From Rhynchosporium graminicola (taxonomy: Eukaryota; Ascomycota; Leotiomycetes; Helotiales; Ploettnerulaceae), in contig FJUW01000051.1 in NCBI GenBank assembly GCA_900074885.1, positions 487,177-551,176 on the forward strand: a stretch of DNA of 64,000 nt. Reading direction: 5' to 3'. The notes under the pieces are model-generated. The model was not told the DNA's origin, did not search any database, and saw only the letters and a list, made by a program, of their open reading frames with translations. Each line of letters opens with the position of its first letter. Positions within the stretch are counted from its first letter, which is position 1. Shown here in pieces: positions 45,826-56,989 of this stretch. A program made the translations under genes and the position numbers.

Positions 45826-46003
45826 TATCGTAAGGTTACGTTGATCTTCAGAGTAAGGCATAGAGTAGTTGAATGATATTAGTTGCATTACAGTACTAAT
45901 TACTATAGAGAGTCGACAGAAGATATTATCTAGGAATATCCGCACGGACCATGCACGTGACTACAGTCACCTGATCCATGCCAAGACCCATATCCTCGCA
46001 ACA
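45826..46003 (-). repeat. 5' LTR of E
   Basis: 178 bp, TATCGTAAGG...CGCAACA on the plus strand, followed by cttat. Confidence 0.94.
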
Positions 46004-46008
46004 CTTAT

Positions 46009-46905
46009 TCTTATTATTCTACTTCTTATTCGATACTTTAAACTAATCTATCTCTTCGAGGTTAGTTATAATCTATTCTACCTTCTCGGCAAATTTATAG
46101 TAATCTATAGTCTTAGCTATAAAGGCTATATATATTCAGATAGGGTTTGAAAATATATTCTAAAAGTAACTTATCTTTATATTTTTATATTATCTTTTTA
46201 GCTCTCTCCTCTATCGCTTAGGAGGAGTTTATCGAATTCTAGCTAGTGCTTATGCTAGGGCTATCCTATAGAGTGCTTTATATTCGTGAGCCGTTCGAGG
46301 GCCTTAGCTCGCTTATTACTATCTGCGAATATTTTATCGAGCTGCGCGAAGAAAGCTTCGGGGTCCTTATTATCTATCGGGCTTGTTCTCTCCTAGAAGT
46401 ATCGTATACGAGCTCGTTCGCGCTATAGGAGAGTATTATAAATAGTATCTTAGTAATAGTTAGTAGAGAGAGATAGCTTTTAAGCGGAGTATATATAATA
46501 AGAACTTCTTAGTCTTAAGAGATAATCTCGAAAGGTATCCGTATATCTATCCTAGGTAGGCGGTATCTATCTACCGGAGCCTAATAGTTCTCTATTAGAG
46601 CTCGGCTGAGACGCTGCGAGAGACTTAATAAGGGTTTTCATTAGGGCACTCGAAGACGATAGGTCTCTAGTATTATTAGATCTAGGCGCTTATCTGAGTC
46701 TTTCGGCCTCTGACGCCTTTAAAGTAGTACGCGTATTTACTAGCTCGGTCTTTATTAGGAGCTAGCGCTTATATATCTCTTATATAATACGCTATAGTTC
46801 GTTGTTAGGGTCCTCCTATTAAGGGCTTACGTTCCCTAATAAGTCTATTCTAGTATCTAGCGTAAAGGCTATAGGAATAAGTCGGCTTATTTTAATCGAA
46901 CTTAA
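46009..46905 (-). pseudogene. Gypsy gag relic (element B, 5' end)
   Basis: This 0.9-kb piece lies between E and the 5' LTR of B, so it holds the leader and gag start of B. The bases next to the LTR (read on minus, TTAAGTTCGATTAAA) are shared with B' and may include the primer site. The region is CG-rich for RIP DNA. Frames on both strands stay open for 60 or more codons (for example 46246-46428 plus), but I recognise no Gag motif. Confidence 0.5.
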
Positions 46906-47073
46906 TATTACGAGTAAGTAATATATATATAGATAGTTAAGTGTAGTATTTAAGAAGTTCGATATAAGAGAGAGTCAGGTTCTAGCCTAGCTCCGAAGGA
47001 AAATATACGGGTGCCGCTAGGCTTAGTAAGCACAGGCATCGCCGGTGCTTAATCCTGGGGCTCGCCCCTTACA
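46906..47073 (-). repeat. 5' LTR of B
   Basis: 168 bp, TATTACGAG...CCCCTTACA on the plus strand, followed by actag. Confidence 0.92.
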
Positions 47074-47078
47074 ACTAG

Positions 47079-47505
47079 TGTAATTCAAGCTAGTTCAGTC
47101 TAACTAAAGCAGCTCAAGTATAAGATTCTAAAGCTTATACTAGCTAGCCTTATATTTAAATGTTTACTTAGTTCTTTTGATTCTTTTGCTTCTAGGAAGT
47201 ACGAAGAGATCTCTAATAACCTTACTTCTATCGATATAGAAGGTTTAATAAGAGATCTTATATTAGAAGAGGCTAGAATAAATACTTCTATCGATTTATA
47301 AGCTAATAAGGCTTTTAAGAGGAATAATTCGGAAGGCAGTAAGAAGTATAGTTATTATAATAAAATAAACTATATAGAGGCAAATTGCCATATAAAGCAC
47401 CCTGAGCTAATACCTAATAAATCGACTAATAATAAGAAGAAGTCGAAAGGTAAAGGCGCTAAAGAATCAAAAGAGGAGTCTACTAAGGCCCTTATGAGTT
47501 CTTTC

Positions 47506-47575
<70 letters not shown>

Positions 47576-48236
47576 CAGCAGATCAAGCTTACGCTACTAT
47601 ATATAACTATGGAATAGTACTCGATTCTGGCGCTTCTGAGTATTATATATTAAATAAGAGCTAGTTATTAGACTATAAACCTATATCTAAGAAGTCTATT
47701 ACTATCGCTAATAGTGATATTTTGCCTATAATAAGTAGAGGAGATATCCCTATAATAACTAGGGAAAGCGATAGAGTACTTATTAAAGACGTAAATTACG
47801 TACCTAGCCTTAAAACTACTCTCCTAAGCTCTAAGAAACTAACTAATAAAGATTGGAAAGTTAGCTTTAATAAAAAGAGTGCAAATATATCTAATAGCTC
47901 TATTAATATAGAAGCTAGATAGCACTATAATACGTACTACTTAGAAGTAGACGTAAATCATAAGCTGCTCGAGCCTGTGTCTTTTAAGGTAGACTCTAAT
48001 AAAAGTAGCAAATTAGACCTATAAAATAAGCGTCTTTTACATACTAATAAGGAGTTTATCTATAAGACTATAGAAGGATCTAAAGGATTAAAAATCCAAA
48101 AGGGGTTAGATTTATCTGACTGTTCTACATATAATAGCGGTAAAATACACGCTATAAGTAGTACTAAGCTTATATCGAATACCCCTCCGCTTACTATCTT
48201 TGATATAGATATAGCGGGCCCTTTTAAGACTAAAGG
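47079..48236 (+). pseudogene. Copia gag-protease-integrase start (element F)
   Basis: The frame continues from 20663 with KYTSV across the B site. Gag goes on through SFDSFASRKYEEISN and SIDIEGLIRDLILEEARI, then a zinc-knuckle remnant (YSYYNKINYIEANCHIKH, near 47350-47400) and a Lys-rich linker. A run of 23 serines follows. The protease active site is intact, VLDSGASEYYI (DSGAS 47623-47637), with a later GDIPIITRES flap region. The pre-integrase domain and integrase start IFDIDIAGPFKTK end at 48236, where a solo LTR is inserted. Only a handful of stops occur, each at a former Trp or Gln codon. Confidence 0.82.
47506..47574 (+). repeat. (AGT)23 microsatellite encoding poly-Ser
   Basis: Twenty-three perfect AGT units, in frame with Gag-protease, encode a serine run just before the protease. 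The array lacks CA and TG, so it offers no RIP target. Confidence 0.95.
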
Positions 48237-48361
48237 TGTAACGGGGTTGAGGTTAAGCTCTCACTAACTATGCTATCTGAACTAAAAGATCATAATATAC
48301 TGCGCAGGCAGTATACGCTTAACACCGTACATATACAATCGACTACCACGTGACTATTACA
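48237..48361 (-). mobile_element. Solo LTR of the J family in F integrase
   Basis: 125 bp, TGTAACGGGG...CTATTACA, with perfect duplication aaagg (48232-48236 and 48362-48366). The size equals the J LTRs. Removing it restores the integrase frame (KTKGLKGERY). It is hardly mutated. Confidence 0.92.
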
Positions 48362-49494
48362 AAAGGTCTAAAGGGAGAAAGATACTTCTTAACTATTACC
48401 TATAGAGGCTCTAGAGCTATTTAGATATACGCTCTAAAACATAAGACTAAGGCGTACGATACCTTAATCGAGTGATATAATATGATAACTACTTAATTCA
48501 AGTAAGGTAAATTAAAAATCGTCGCTAGAATTAGAGCCTTTAAGCTAGATAACGCCGGGGAGTTTAAATCTAATAAATAGACTATCTTTTATAAAGATAA
48601 AGGTATTATTTATGAATATACTAGTCCTTACTCTCCTAAGCAAAACAGTATAGCAGAGCGTTTAAATCGATATCTTGTAGAAAGGCTTATAGCTATCTAT
48701 ATAGATAAGAATATACCCTTATTCCTTTAGCCTCAAATAATCTAAGGAATAGCTCATATAAAGAATCGCTCTTATAATTCAGTTATTAAAAAGAGTCCCT
48801 TTAAAGTTCTCTTCGGTAAAAAGCCTACTCTTGATTATATTAGAGTATTAAGCTCTCTTACTTATATTCTTGTTAATAAAAGGACTAATAAGTTTGAAAA
48901 TAAATCCGATAGAGGTATACTCGTAGAGTATAAGTCTGGAAATCGCTTTTTAGTATATATACCTGAGAAGAGAGCTATTATAAGCTCTAAAAACGTCTTA
49001 ATTAAGGAAGAGTTAACCTTTAAGGACGAAGTGATCTCTAAGGAAGAATTAGAATCCTTTAATAAGACACTTAAAGATTGCGAGACCTCTGATAATTCAA
49101 ATCGCGTGATTTCTTTACCTATAGATACTCCTTAATCAGACCTATCTAGGGCTAAAAACTCGAAGAAAATCGATAGTAAAACGGCTAACAATTCAATAAA
49201 TGAAGAAAGAGTTATAGAAGATATAGAATTTAATCTCTTTAACGATATAGCCGAAGAACTACCTATAGTAGAAGTACCTAAAAGAGGTATAAAACGTAGA
49301 AAGGACTACTCTAATTAGGTATCTAGCGTTACTACTAGAAGTTACGCTAAAGACCCTGATATAGCCTTAGCTATTCAGAATAATAAGCGATTAATAAAAG
49401 AGCAGAAAGAGGCTTATAGCGTATATAAAAACGTTATTAACTTAGCTTACTAAGCTTTTATTAGCTCTAAATCAGATAAAGAAATTAGGCTATT
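48362..49494 (+). pseudogene. Copia integrase relic (element F)
   Basis: Integrase core resumes with GLKGERYFLTITYRGSRAI. The catalytic region includes FKLDNAGEFKSN (second Asp kept, near 48550) and YSPKQNSIAERLNRYL (catalytic Glu kept, near 48630-48675). The C-terminal domain contains KKSPFKVLFGKKP and DRGILVEYKSGNRF. The linker to RT follows to KEIRL at 49494, where G inserted. All three catalytic acids appear to be retained, although stops at Trp and Gln positions block translation. Confidence 0.82.
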
Positions 49495-49731
49495 TATTGA
49501 AAGGAATATCCCTATTCTCGTATACCTATAGGGATAGGGGTAATATTCACAGAGGAATTAGACGCTAGTAAGTTAGACTATTATCTTTATTAAGTGACTT
49601 TTTCTTCTTAGGTTAACTGCTCTCTATCTATAATATATCCCGGATATTCTTTAATATCCGGGCCTATATACTAGCTCTAGTCCCGATTAGGTTACTACAT
49701 GATACTGCGCTAAATACTAATTATTCTAATA
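49495..49731 (-). repeat. 3' LTR of G
   Basis: 237 bp with two hairpins: TATCCCTAT/ATAGGGATA near 49507-49536, and CCCGGATATT/AATATCCGGG around CTTT (49639-49662). Confidence 0.93.
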
Positions 49732-49759
49732 CTCCCTCTTAGAGTATATCACGATTACC

Positions 49760-52700
49760 TTATTACCCGTAAGTCCTCTATAAGTCCTATTTAGCCTTTA
49801 AACCTTTTAAATACTACTTGTTCAAGTAGCTTTATTATTCTATCGGCGACTATTTCTGCTATTAGAATATAGTCGACTTTAAGGCTCCTAGTTTCCGCTA
49901 AGTCGCGTACGAAGTGATAAGCGATATCGATATACTTCGAGCGTTCATTCAGGTGAGTATTCTTAGTTAAAGCAATTGCTTCTTAGTTATCTCCGAATAT
50001 CTATACTAGTCTAGAGTCTTCCCTAATAAAGTAGGAGTATCTTAGATCTCGTAGTACTTATATAAACTATTAGCCTTGCTTTATATAGTTTACGAGTGCT
50101 ATATATTCTGATTCGCAGCTCGATATAGTAATAGAGCGCTACTTCTTACTTAATTAAGAGAATAGTCTATTATAGAATATTAATACGCTTCTAGAGACAC
50201 TTTTCTAGTCGACCTTATCGCTCGCTTAGTCTATATTAGAGTAGATAACTATAGTATTATATTCTCCCTCTAGTCTATAGCGAATTCTTATCTTAATAGT
50301 TAACTTTAGGTACTATAGTAGCGCTTTCAGAGCGTATTCGTAGTATTTAGCTAGATCGCTTATAAATTAACTAAGCTTTCTAAGGATAAAGGTAATATCT
50401 AGTCTCGTGAAGATTATTATATATATTAAGCTTCTAATAGCTTATTAGTATTCGTTTATATTAATCCTTTCGTTATTACTACTCGCGGGATAAAGGTTCT
50501 TATAGCTTATTATTAATATCTATTTCAGTTTAAAGGTTTCCTAAGTAATACTAAACTTATTAAGTATACTAAGTAGATATTATTCTTAGTCGATTTCAAG
50601 GACCTTAGATAATCTATCGCGAGTAACTCTAGCTCTAAGAATCTTCTCTATCTCCTCTAGATTCTTAGCTTTAAATCTCTTAGAAAGTTTCGTATAAAAC
50701 TAGTTTAGCTCTACTTTCTTCCTAGCGCTTACTATAATATCGTCAATATATATAAGGAGCTTAACTAAGTTTTCCTTATACGTGAATATATATAAGTCAG
50801 TAGTACTCTATCGAAATCCCTATTCTAATAGTTCTGCCTTTATAAGCTTATTCTAGTCTCTTACTGCTTACTTTAGTTTATATAAGCTTTTTAAGGCTTA
50901 TTATACGTAACTATTCTTAACCTTAATCCCTTCCGGAACTTTTAAGAATATATCCTCCTTAAGTTCTAACTCTATAAATATATTCTTAATATCGTATTAT
51001 TAGTATTCCAGATCCTCTTTAGCGATTATAGCTAAGAAAAGCCTTAGCATATCTATCCTAACTATTAGCGCGAATATTTAATCGTAATCGAGCCTATATA
51101 CTTAGCTAAATCCTCTTATAACTAAGCGAGCTTTATATCGCTCTATATTCCCGCTTATTATAGTCTTTACTATATAGACCTATTTATAAGATACTAGGTT
51201 TAATCCCTCTAGTATAATAACTTCTCAGAACGTCTCGTTTACGTATAAAGATAGTATCTCCTCAGATATAGTAGCTATCTACTACTTTACTTATAAGCTA
51301 GTTATCACTTCTTTATATATCTTTAAGATCTTAATACCTATGATTTCTATAGCTATAAAGGTAATCTCGATCTTATCGCTTATCTATTTATCCCTTATAG
51401 ATAAGTTATTCTAGTTAGTTTATATAGGTTATCCTTTTAGTAGTATTTTCGCAATTATAGCTCGGATCCTCTTAGCTTCCCCTTAGTCTTCCAGTTCTGA
51501 TCTTACTCTTTTCCTAGCTTAAGTAAAGTACTTAAGTACCTCTTAGTTATTTATAGATTAATTAGGTTAATTATAATTAACTTAAGTAGTAGGAGTTCTA
51601 TCTATAAGAGTATCTATAAGTACTTTATTTATTAATTCCAAATCTTAGTCTAGAGCCTTAAGGATTAAATCTTATATCTAGTAATCTATTAGTATTACTT
51701 TAGTAGAGTTATCTTAATACTCTAAGGTTAGTTCTGCTAATCCTAGTATTCTAACTAGTAAGATAGACTTATAAGTCGATCGTGCTAATACTAGTACGTT
51801 CGCAGGTCTATCTTATATAGTCTTTAGGTTATCTTCTAGTATCTTATCTAGTAAGACGATCTTAAGAGTATAATCTAATATATCCTCTTTAGTAAAGCTT
51901 AAGATATTTATTAGTAGAATAAACGAAAGTATTTCTACTCGTAGGTTTTCTATTATATCGATCTCTTTACTAATTTCCTTAGGTGCCTTAGGTCTCCCGC
52001 GAGCTCTTCTATCTAGAGCGATATTCATAGTTCCTTATAACCTAGCTATATAATTCCGAAGTCTCAAGTTAACTAATCCTCTATTATTACTTTCCTTAAT
52101 AATAACTCTACTTATTATAATTATTAAGCCTCTTTCAGGAGAGTAGACTTTGAAGTACTTAGTTATATTTTCCGAATATCCTATAAAGACCCTAACTCTA
52201 CTAGGGTTAATAAGCTTATCGTGACGCTCGCCTATAGGGATAGTTTTCTTATCTATATAGTAGAAGCATTTACTCCTCTATTTATAAATATAGTCGATTA
52301 ATAATATTTCTCTAGTAAAGGCCTTTATAGGATAAGTCTTTTAATTATTAATTATTAGTCTAATAGTAGTACGGTTTCTTATATATAAATTAGCTTTAGC
52401 GGCTTCGTCCTTGAATTCTAATAGTAGCTATACTTCTTTAAGTATTATATATACATCGAATTCCATAGTCTGAGTTAATCTTTCAGTAGGTCTATTCTAG
52501 TGCGATAATATAATAGTTATTAATTATACTAATATTCTATCTTTAGCTTTCTAATTAGAGGTAGCTTTTAGTAATTCCGATATATTATCAGATCTCGCGC
52601 GTTTAATCTTCTTTCCGGATTATAACTTAACTCCGACTTTCTAGTCCTTAAGTACTTAGTATATATCGCTCTTAGCTTTTAGTAGAATTACTTAATCTCG

Positions 52701-55250
52701 TCGAGAATAGATATCGATAATTATTAGAAAGTAGCAGTTTCCCTATATTATAAGCGGAAATAGTCTAGCGATATCGAATTATACTAGATTAAGGATCTCA
52801 GTAAGCTAGAGACTTAGTTACTTTAGAATTCAGTTCTTTATTTTTATAAGAGTATATATATCGCAGATATTTAGATCCTTAGGGATCTTAATTCTCTTCT
52901 AGAGTATAGTTACTTTATATAAGTTCCGAATCTTATTAAGTCTAAGGTATATAAATTATTAATAGTACTTAAAGTATCGTTCGAGCTCCTTTCCTTTTAT
53001 ATTATCCTAATTATCTATAGTATTCTCGTCTGCTTTAGTAGCTAGAAGTGCTTTTAGCTTATATGCTAGCTATTTACGTTAGCTGCAGTTAACTTATCTA
53101 TTACTAATTACTTATCTATTAAAAGCTTTAGAGACGTGTTTTATAATATATAAGCCTTAAGATTATATCGCTTTTAAGAATTTCTTATTACTTTTTATAA
53201 TCTAGATGCTTTTATTATTAAACTTTCCGAGGTAACTACTTTTATAGAGTTTCTTTATAAAGATCAAATTAATACCTAGTTTAGAAATAAAGAGTATATT
53301 ATCTAAATAATAAGAAGTTCTATCTATAGCTTTAACTAGCGCTATTCCTTATATACGAGAAGATAGTATTCCTCCCTCTACTTATATATAGACTTTAGAT
53401 ATTAGCTTTAATTCCCTAAATAAGTAGAGTTAGTTAGTTATAGATAAACTTACGCTTATATTAACTACTTAGTCTTTAGGAGTACTCTTACTTATTAATT
53501 CTTTTAATAATATAACTTTCTCTATAGTATTATTATTAGAACTAGATAATTCGCTTATATCTCTTCCGGAGACTTCTAATTCCTCGTTAGTATCTAAATT
53601 AGATTCTGCGATAGTAGTATATCCTCTTTTCTTATATCGCGAGTCTCTAGATTTTAGCTTAGTAGAGCGTTTATTTTTACTAGTTTAAGAAGATCGCGAT
53701 TTCTTATCTTTAACTCGTAATCCGGTCTCACGGGTTAATTTACTATACTTCTTCCTTTCTTTTTCTAAACGGAAGTTCTTAGTATACTCTCTACTTATAG
53801 TCTGGAATTCATAGTTAGCGATAAAGTGATTACTAGATCTATAGTAGAAACACTTATAAGAAATACTTATTATACTTCAGTCTAATAAACTATTATTCTC
53901 TTAAGAATAATAGTTCAGGTAATAGTATACCTGCTTATACTATTTCTATACTATATATACTCTTTCTTTACTATAGTTATTACTCTTAGTGCCGAGGTCT
54001 TATAGTATTAATTCATACTCTTCTAAGGCTTTCACCTTTTCATCAGTAGTTATTATAAGCTATAGTCTAAGGCTTTTAAGGAAAGTAGTATAATAACCTT
54101 ACTTTCGGAGCGATAGGGTAAGTAAGTAGAAAAGGGCTTTATTAGAATATGATTTTCCTATTTCTGCGTTAGTAGTAATAAGCTTCCTATAGTATTCCTT
54201 TAGGTTTTGCTACGATCTATCTATCCTATTATTCTTATTAAATATAAAAGTCTAAATCTTCATTATATATATATTCGCTATTAACAAGTTCGTTCTATTA
54301 TATTTGACCTTTAGTTTAGTCTATAGTACTCCTACTGAATTATACTTATTAAGCAGTATAATATCGTTATTACTAAGTCCTTCGATTATAATATCTAGGG
54401 CCTTCGAGTCGTCGGATACCTATTTCTCGGCTTTCTCTAGATTCTATATTCCGCTGAGCCTCTCGAAATCGCTCGTAAGGTCGTCTATAGTTAATACTAA
54501 TAGTATGCTTTCGGAGGTAGTCTCTAGTATACTTTTGCCTTTTATTCCGTCTCGAGTAATCTAAGTAAAGTTAACCTTACTAGTATCTATTATATAGAAT
54601 ATACTCTTTCCTTTAATCTTAACTTTAGCTTATAGAAACTATTCGTTATAGTTCTTATAGCTTAAGATTAGTAGCTTATTATCTTTCCTTATTTTATCCT
54701 ATAGCTATCGCGCGGTACTCGATACATTCGACTAGATGTTCTATAAGTTAACTTATAGTTAACTTAGTATATATATATAGTCAGTAGATATTTATCTTTT
54801 GCTAACTATTAGTTTATATAGAGGCTATACTCGGTTTAAGAGTTACGAGTAGCTTACTTACTTACTACTCGACTTTATAGTTATAAAGTTTCCTCTAAAG
54901 TCTACGAGTCGTATAGTTATTTTTACAAGAAATAATTTTTCTTATTATCCTCGGATTATTATTACAGATCTCCCTCTAAAGTCTATAGGTTATATAGTTA
55001 GTATTAAAAGCCTTCTTACTTATAGCTCTCCGGTTATTATTAGTACTCTTATATAGCCCTTTAGTCTTCTTACTTTAACTAGAATACCTCTATCTTACGT
55101 ATCAGGGATTTTAATCGATCGCCTTACTTTCGTTAATTATTAGTACTCTTACTTAGCCCTTTAGTCTTCTTACGTTAACTAGAATACTCCTATCTTACTT
55201 ATTAGGGCTTAAATCGATCGCCTTACTTTCGTCGATTCGAAGTTACGTCC
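49760..55250 (-). pseudogene. Copia gag-pol relic (element G)
   Basis: Right to left: Gag (about 54900-53700) with a zinc knuckle as CFYYRSSNHFIANYEF (near 53870-53825), protease as VVNISVSLSITN (near 53455; DTGAS altered), integrase (about 53150-51900), RT with an intact active site LLIYIDDIIVSA (near 50765-50730) and RNase H as IYSNID-ASDKVD (near 50255-50215), where DAD has decayed. The order is that of Copia. The surviving YIDD contrasts with most other elements here. Stops elsewhere prevent expression. Confidence 0.83.
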
Positions 55251-55254
55251 TACT

Positions 55255-55267
55255 AGGGCTTATAACC
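55255..55267 (-). promoter_or_regulatory. Primer-binding site of Copia G (half-tRNA type)
   Basis: GGTTATAAGCCCT follows the 5' LTR on the minus strand; it is the E site with one TG-to-TA change, and matches the initiator tRNA-Met anticodon arm. Confidence 0.7.
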
Positions 55268-55504
55268 TATTAAAAGGAATATCCCTATTCTCATATACCT
55301 ATAGGGATAAGAGTAATATTCATAGAGGAATTAGACGCTAGTAAGTTAGACTATTATCTTTATTAAGTGACTTTTTCTTCTTAAGTTAACTACTCTCTAT
55401 CTATAATATATCCCGGATATTCTTTAATATCCGGGCCTATGCACTAGCTCTAGTCCCGATTAGGTTGCCACGTGATACTGCGCTGAACACTAACTATTCT
55501 AATA
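55268..55504 (-). repeat. 5' LTR of G
   Basis: 237 bp, TATTAAAAGG...CTAATA on the plus strand, followed by ctatt. Confidence 0.93.
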
Positions 55505-55509
55505 CTATT

Positions 55510-56734
55510 ACTTAATCCGGAAAGAATCCTTATTAAAAAGGATCCGGAAGTAGTTATCTACGAGCCTAAGAGCTATAAAGAAGCTATAAATAGTCCTTAT
55601 AAGGATTATTAGCTAAAAGCTATAAATAAAGAAATTACCTCTCTTGAAAATCATAATACGTAGAAAGTATTCGATAGTAATACTAAGACTATAAAACTAC
55701 TAAGAACTCGCTGGGTCTATAAGATCAAAGAACTAGAGAGCGAGTACTACGAATTCAAAGCTAGATTCGTAGCTAAGGGGTTTGAGTAATTATACGGTAT
55801 AACCTATATAGATATATACGCCAGTGTAGTTAAGCAAATAGCTTAGCGTCTTATATTTGCCTTAGTAGTACTCTATAAGTAGTATATATATAAGATCGAT
55901 ACGATCTCCGCTTTTATACAGAGTGATATAGACGTTATACCTTATATATTTGCCCCCCGGAAGGCGTCGATTATTACGCTAATAAACTCATCCTACTCTA
56001 GAAAGCGATATATAGTCTTAAGTAATCAGCTAGACTATTACGCTAAAGGAGGTATTAGTTAATAAATTCGGATTTAAGTTAATATTATCCGAAAATTGCA
56101 TATTAGTTAATAAAGAGCTTAAGATTATAATCTGTATATACGTAGATAATCTAGCTCTAATTAGCCCTGATATAAGTACTATTAAGTCCTTGATTAAAGA
56201 ATTAAAACACTTCTTTAAACTCAAGGACTTAGGGCTGATAAAAGACTATTTAAGTATTGAAATTAACTATAATAGAGATCAGGGCTATATGAAGCTCTAT
56301 TAAGCTATCTATATAGAGAAAGTACTAGCGCGGTTTGACTTATCAGCTTATAAACCGAAGAATACGCCTATAGATTCAAAGGTTAAATTAGAACCTAATC
56401 CTAATAAGGCTACTAAGGAAGATATATTATAGTTTCAGCAAGTAATAGGCTACTTACTATTCCTTACGCTAGCTACTAGACCTGATATAAGCTATGCTAT
56501 AATTAAACTAGCTAGGTTCTCTAGTAACAGCTACGCTATGATCAAATTAGCTAGGTTCTCTAGTAACCCCAGCGATACGCATATCTTAGCTGCAAAGAAC
56601 GTACTTAGATACCTTAAAGGTTCTATCAAACTAGGCTTAGTTTATATTAATAGCTCTAGTAAATACGTTAGCGGATATTACGATTCTGATTATGCCGGAG
56701 ATATTAGTACAGCTAAGTCTACTAGCGGCTATTC
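55510..56734 (+). pseudogene. Copia RT and RNase H relic (element F)
   Basis: The frame rejoins across G (KEIRLLLNPERI). RT starts with EPKSYKEAINSPYKDY and VYKIKELESEYYEFKARF; there is a frameshift near 55930-56040 around PPEGVDYY. The active site reads CIYVDNLALI (near 56130-56160; YVDD with the second Asp now Asn). KLKDLGLIKDYLSIEI and RPDISYAI follow. A 39-bp in-frame duplication (56490-56567) repeats KLARFSSN. RNase H starts normally, GYYDSDYAGDISTAKSTSGYS (two catalytic Asp kept), and is cut at 56735 by H2. Confidence 0.82.
56490..56567 (+). repeat. 39-bp in-frame tandem duplication in F
   Basis: Copies start at 56490 and 56529 and end in CTAGGTTCTCTAGTAAC. The first has CTATAATTAAA where the second has CTATGATCAAA. 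Confidence 0.85.
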
Positions 56735-56944
56735 TGTGACGGTATATACATATGACAGTTGGACTACGTGGCAGTTACGAGCTAGTATCAGTGCCTCAGG
56801 TATACCTATCGTATATATATATAGAGGTCTCGGGTTCCTTTAGAGCTCAGTATCTTTGAGTTTCTTTCGTAGTAGACTATATAAGATCGCTCTTAGTCTC
56901 CTTACTTATTTTATCTTTACTCGTATATCGCCTTAAGTCTTATA
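56735..56944 (+). repeat. 5' LTR of H2
   Basis: Starts TGTGACGG; the end at TCTTATA is inferred from similarity to H1. TATATATATA near 56813 could be the TATA box. The 3' copy is not in the window. Confidence 0.55.
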
Positions 56945-56989
56945 TTATTATATTAAACTTAAAGATTACGTCTACCGGGGATAGCCTTA

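Larger units (their letters stand above)
40434..46003 (-). mobile_element. Complete Ty1/Copia element E
   Basis: 178-bp LTRs (40434-40611 and 45826-46003), TGTCGCAAGG...TCGCAACA on the plus strand, with perfect duplication cttat (40429-40433 and 46004-46008). Total 5570 bp. Genes read minus. The LTRs differ at seven sites, all of them CA/TA or TG/TA, a pure RIP spectrum. A half-tRNA primer site adjoins the 5' LTR. Damage is lighter than in B, D or K. Confidence 0.96.
20664..47073 (-). mobile_element. Ty3/Gypsy element B, 6.8 kb, expanded to 26 kb by three insertions
   Basis: LTRs of 168 bp at 20664-20831 and 46906-47073, in the same (minus) orientation, are flanked by a perfect duplication actag (20659-20663 and 47074-47078) inside F gag. 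A pyrimidine-rich run beside the left LTR is the polypurine tract read backwards. Removing C1 (24364-30927), D (32725-40196) and E (40434-46003), each with one duplication copy, leaves 6789 bp, a normal Gypsy length. Gag lies on the right, integrase on the left. B shares its LTR with non-autonomous B'. Confidence 0.93.
49495..55504 (-). mobile_element. Complete Ty1/Copia element G
   Basis: 237-bp LTRs (49495-49731 and 55268-55504) with perfect duplication ctatt (49490-49494 and 55505-55509). Total 6010 bp. Beside the left LTR, CTCCCTCTT is a polypurine tract read backwards. Genes read minus. It interrupts F between integrase and RT. RIP load is high. Confidence 0.95.
18993..56734 (+). mobile_element. 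Ty1/Copia element F (host of four insertions)
   Basis: F begins with a 465-bp LTR at 18993 inside H1 integrase and reads plus: gag, protease, integrase, reverse transcriptase, RNase H (the Copia gene order). It was split by B (20664-47073), a solo J LTR (48237-48361) and G (49495-55504), and cut in RNase H by H2 (56735). Excision of the first three leaves 5.18 kb. The reading frame is continuous across each of these three joints when one 5-bp duplication is kept. F is much less RIP-damaged than the younger elements inside it. Confidence 0.9.

Noticed and set aside
45869..46428. Plus-strand frames of 93 and 60 codons
   Set aside because: The first starts in the E LTR and runs into B; both are antisense to element B and show no domain.
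20664..47073. The two distant 168-bp repeats as ends of a 26-kb giant element or segmental duplication
   Set aside because: Excision of C1, D and E leaves a 6.8-kb Gypsy with an actag duplication, which explains the distance.
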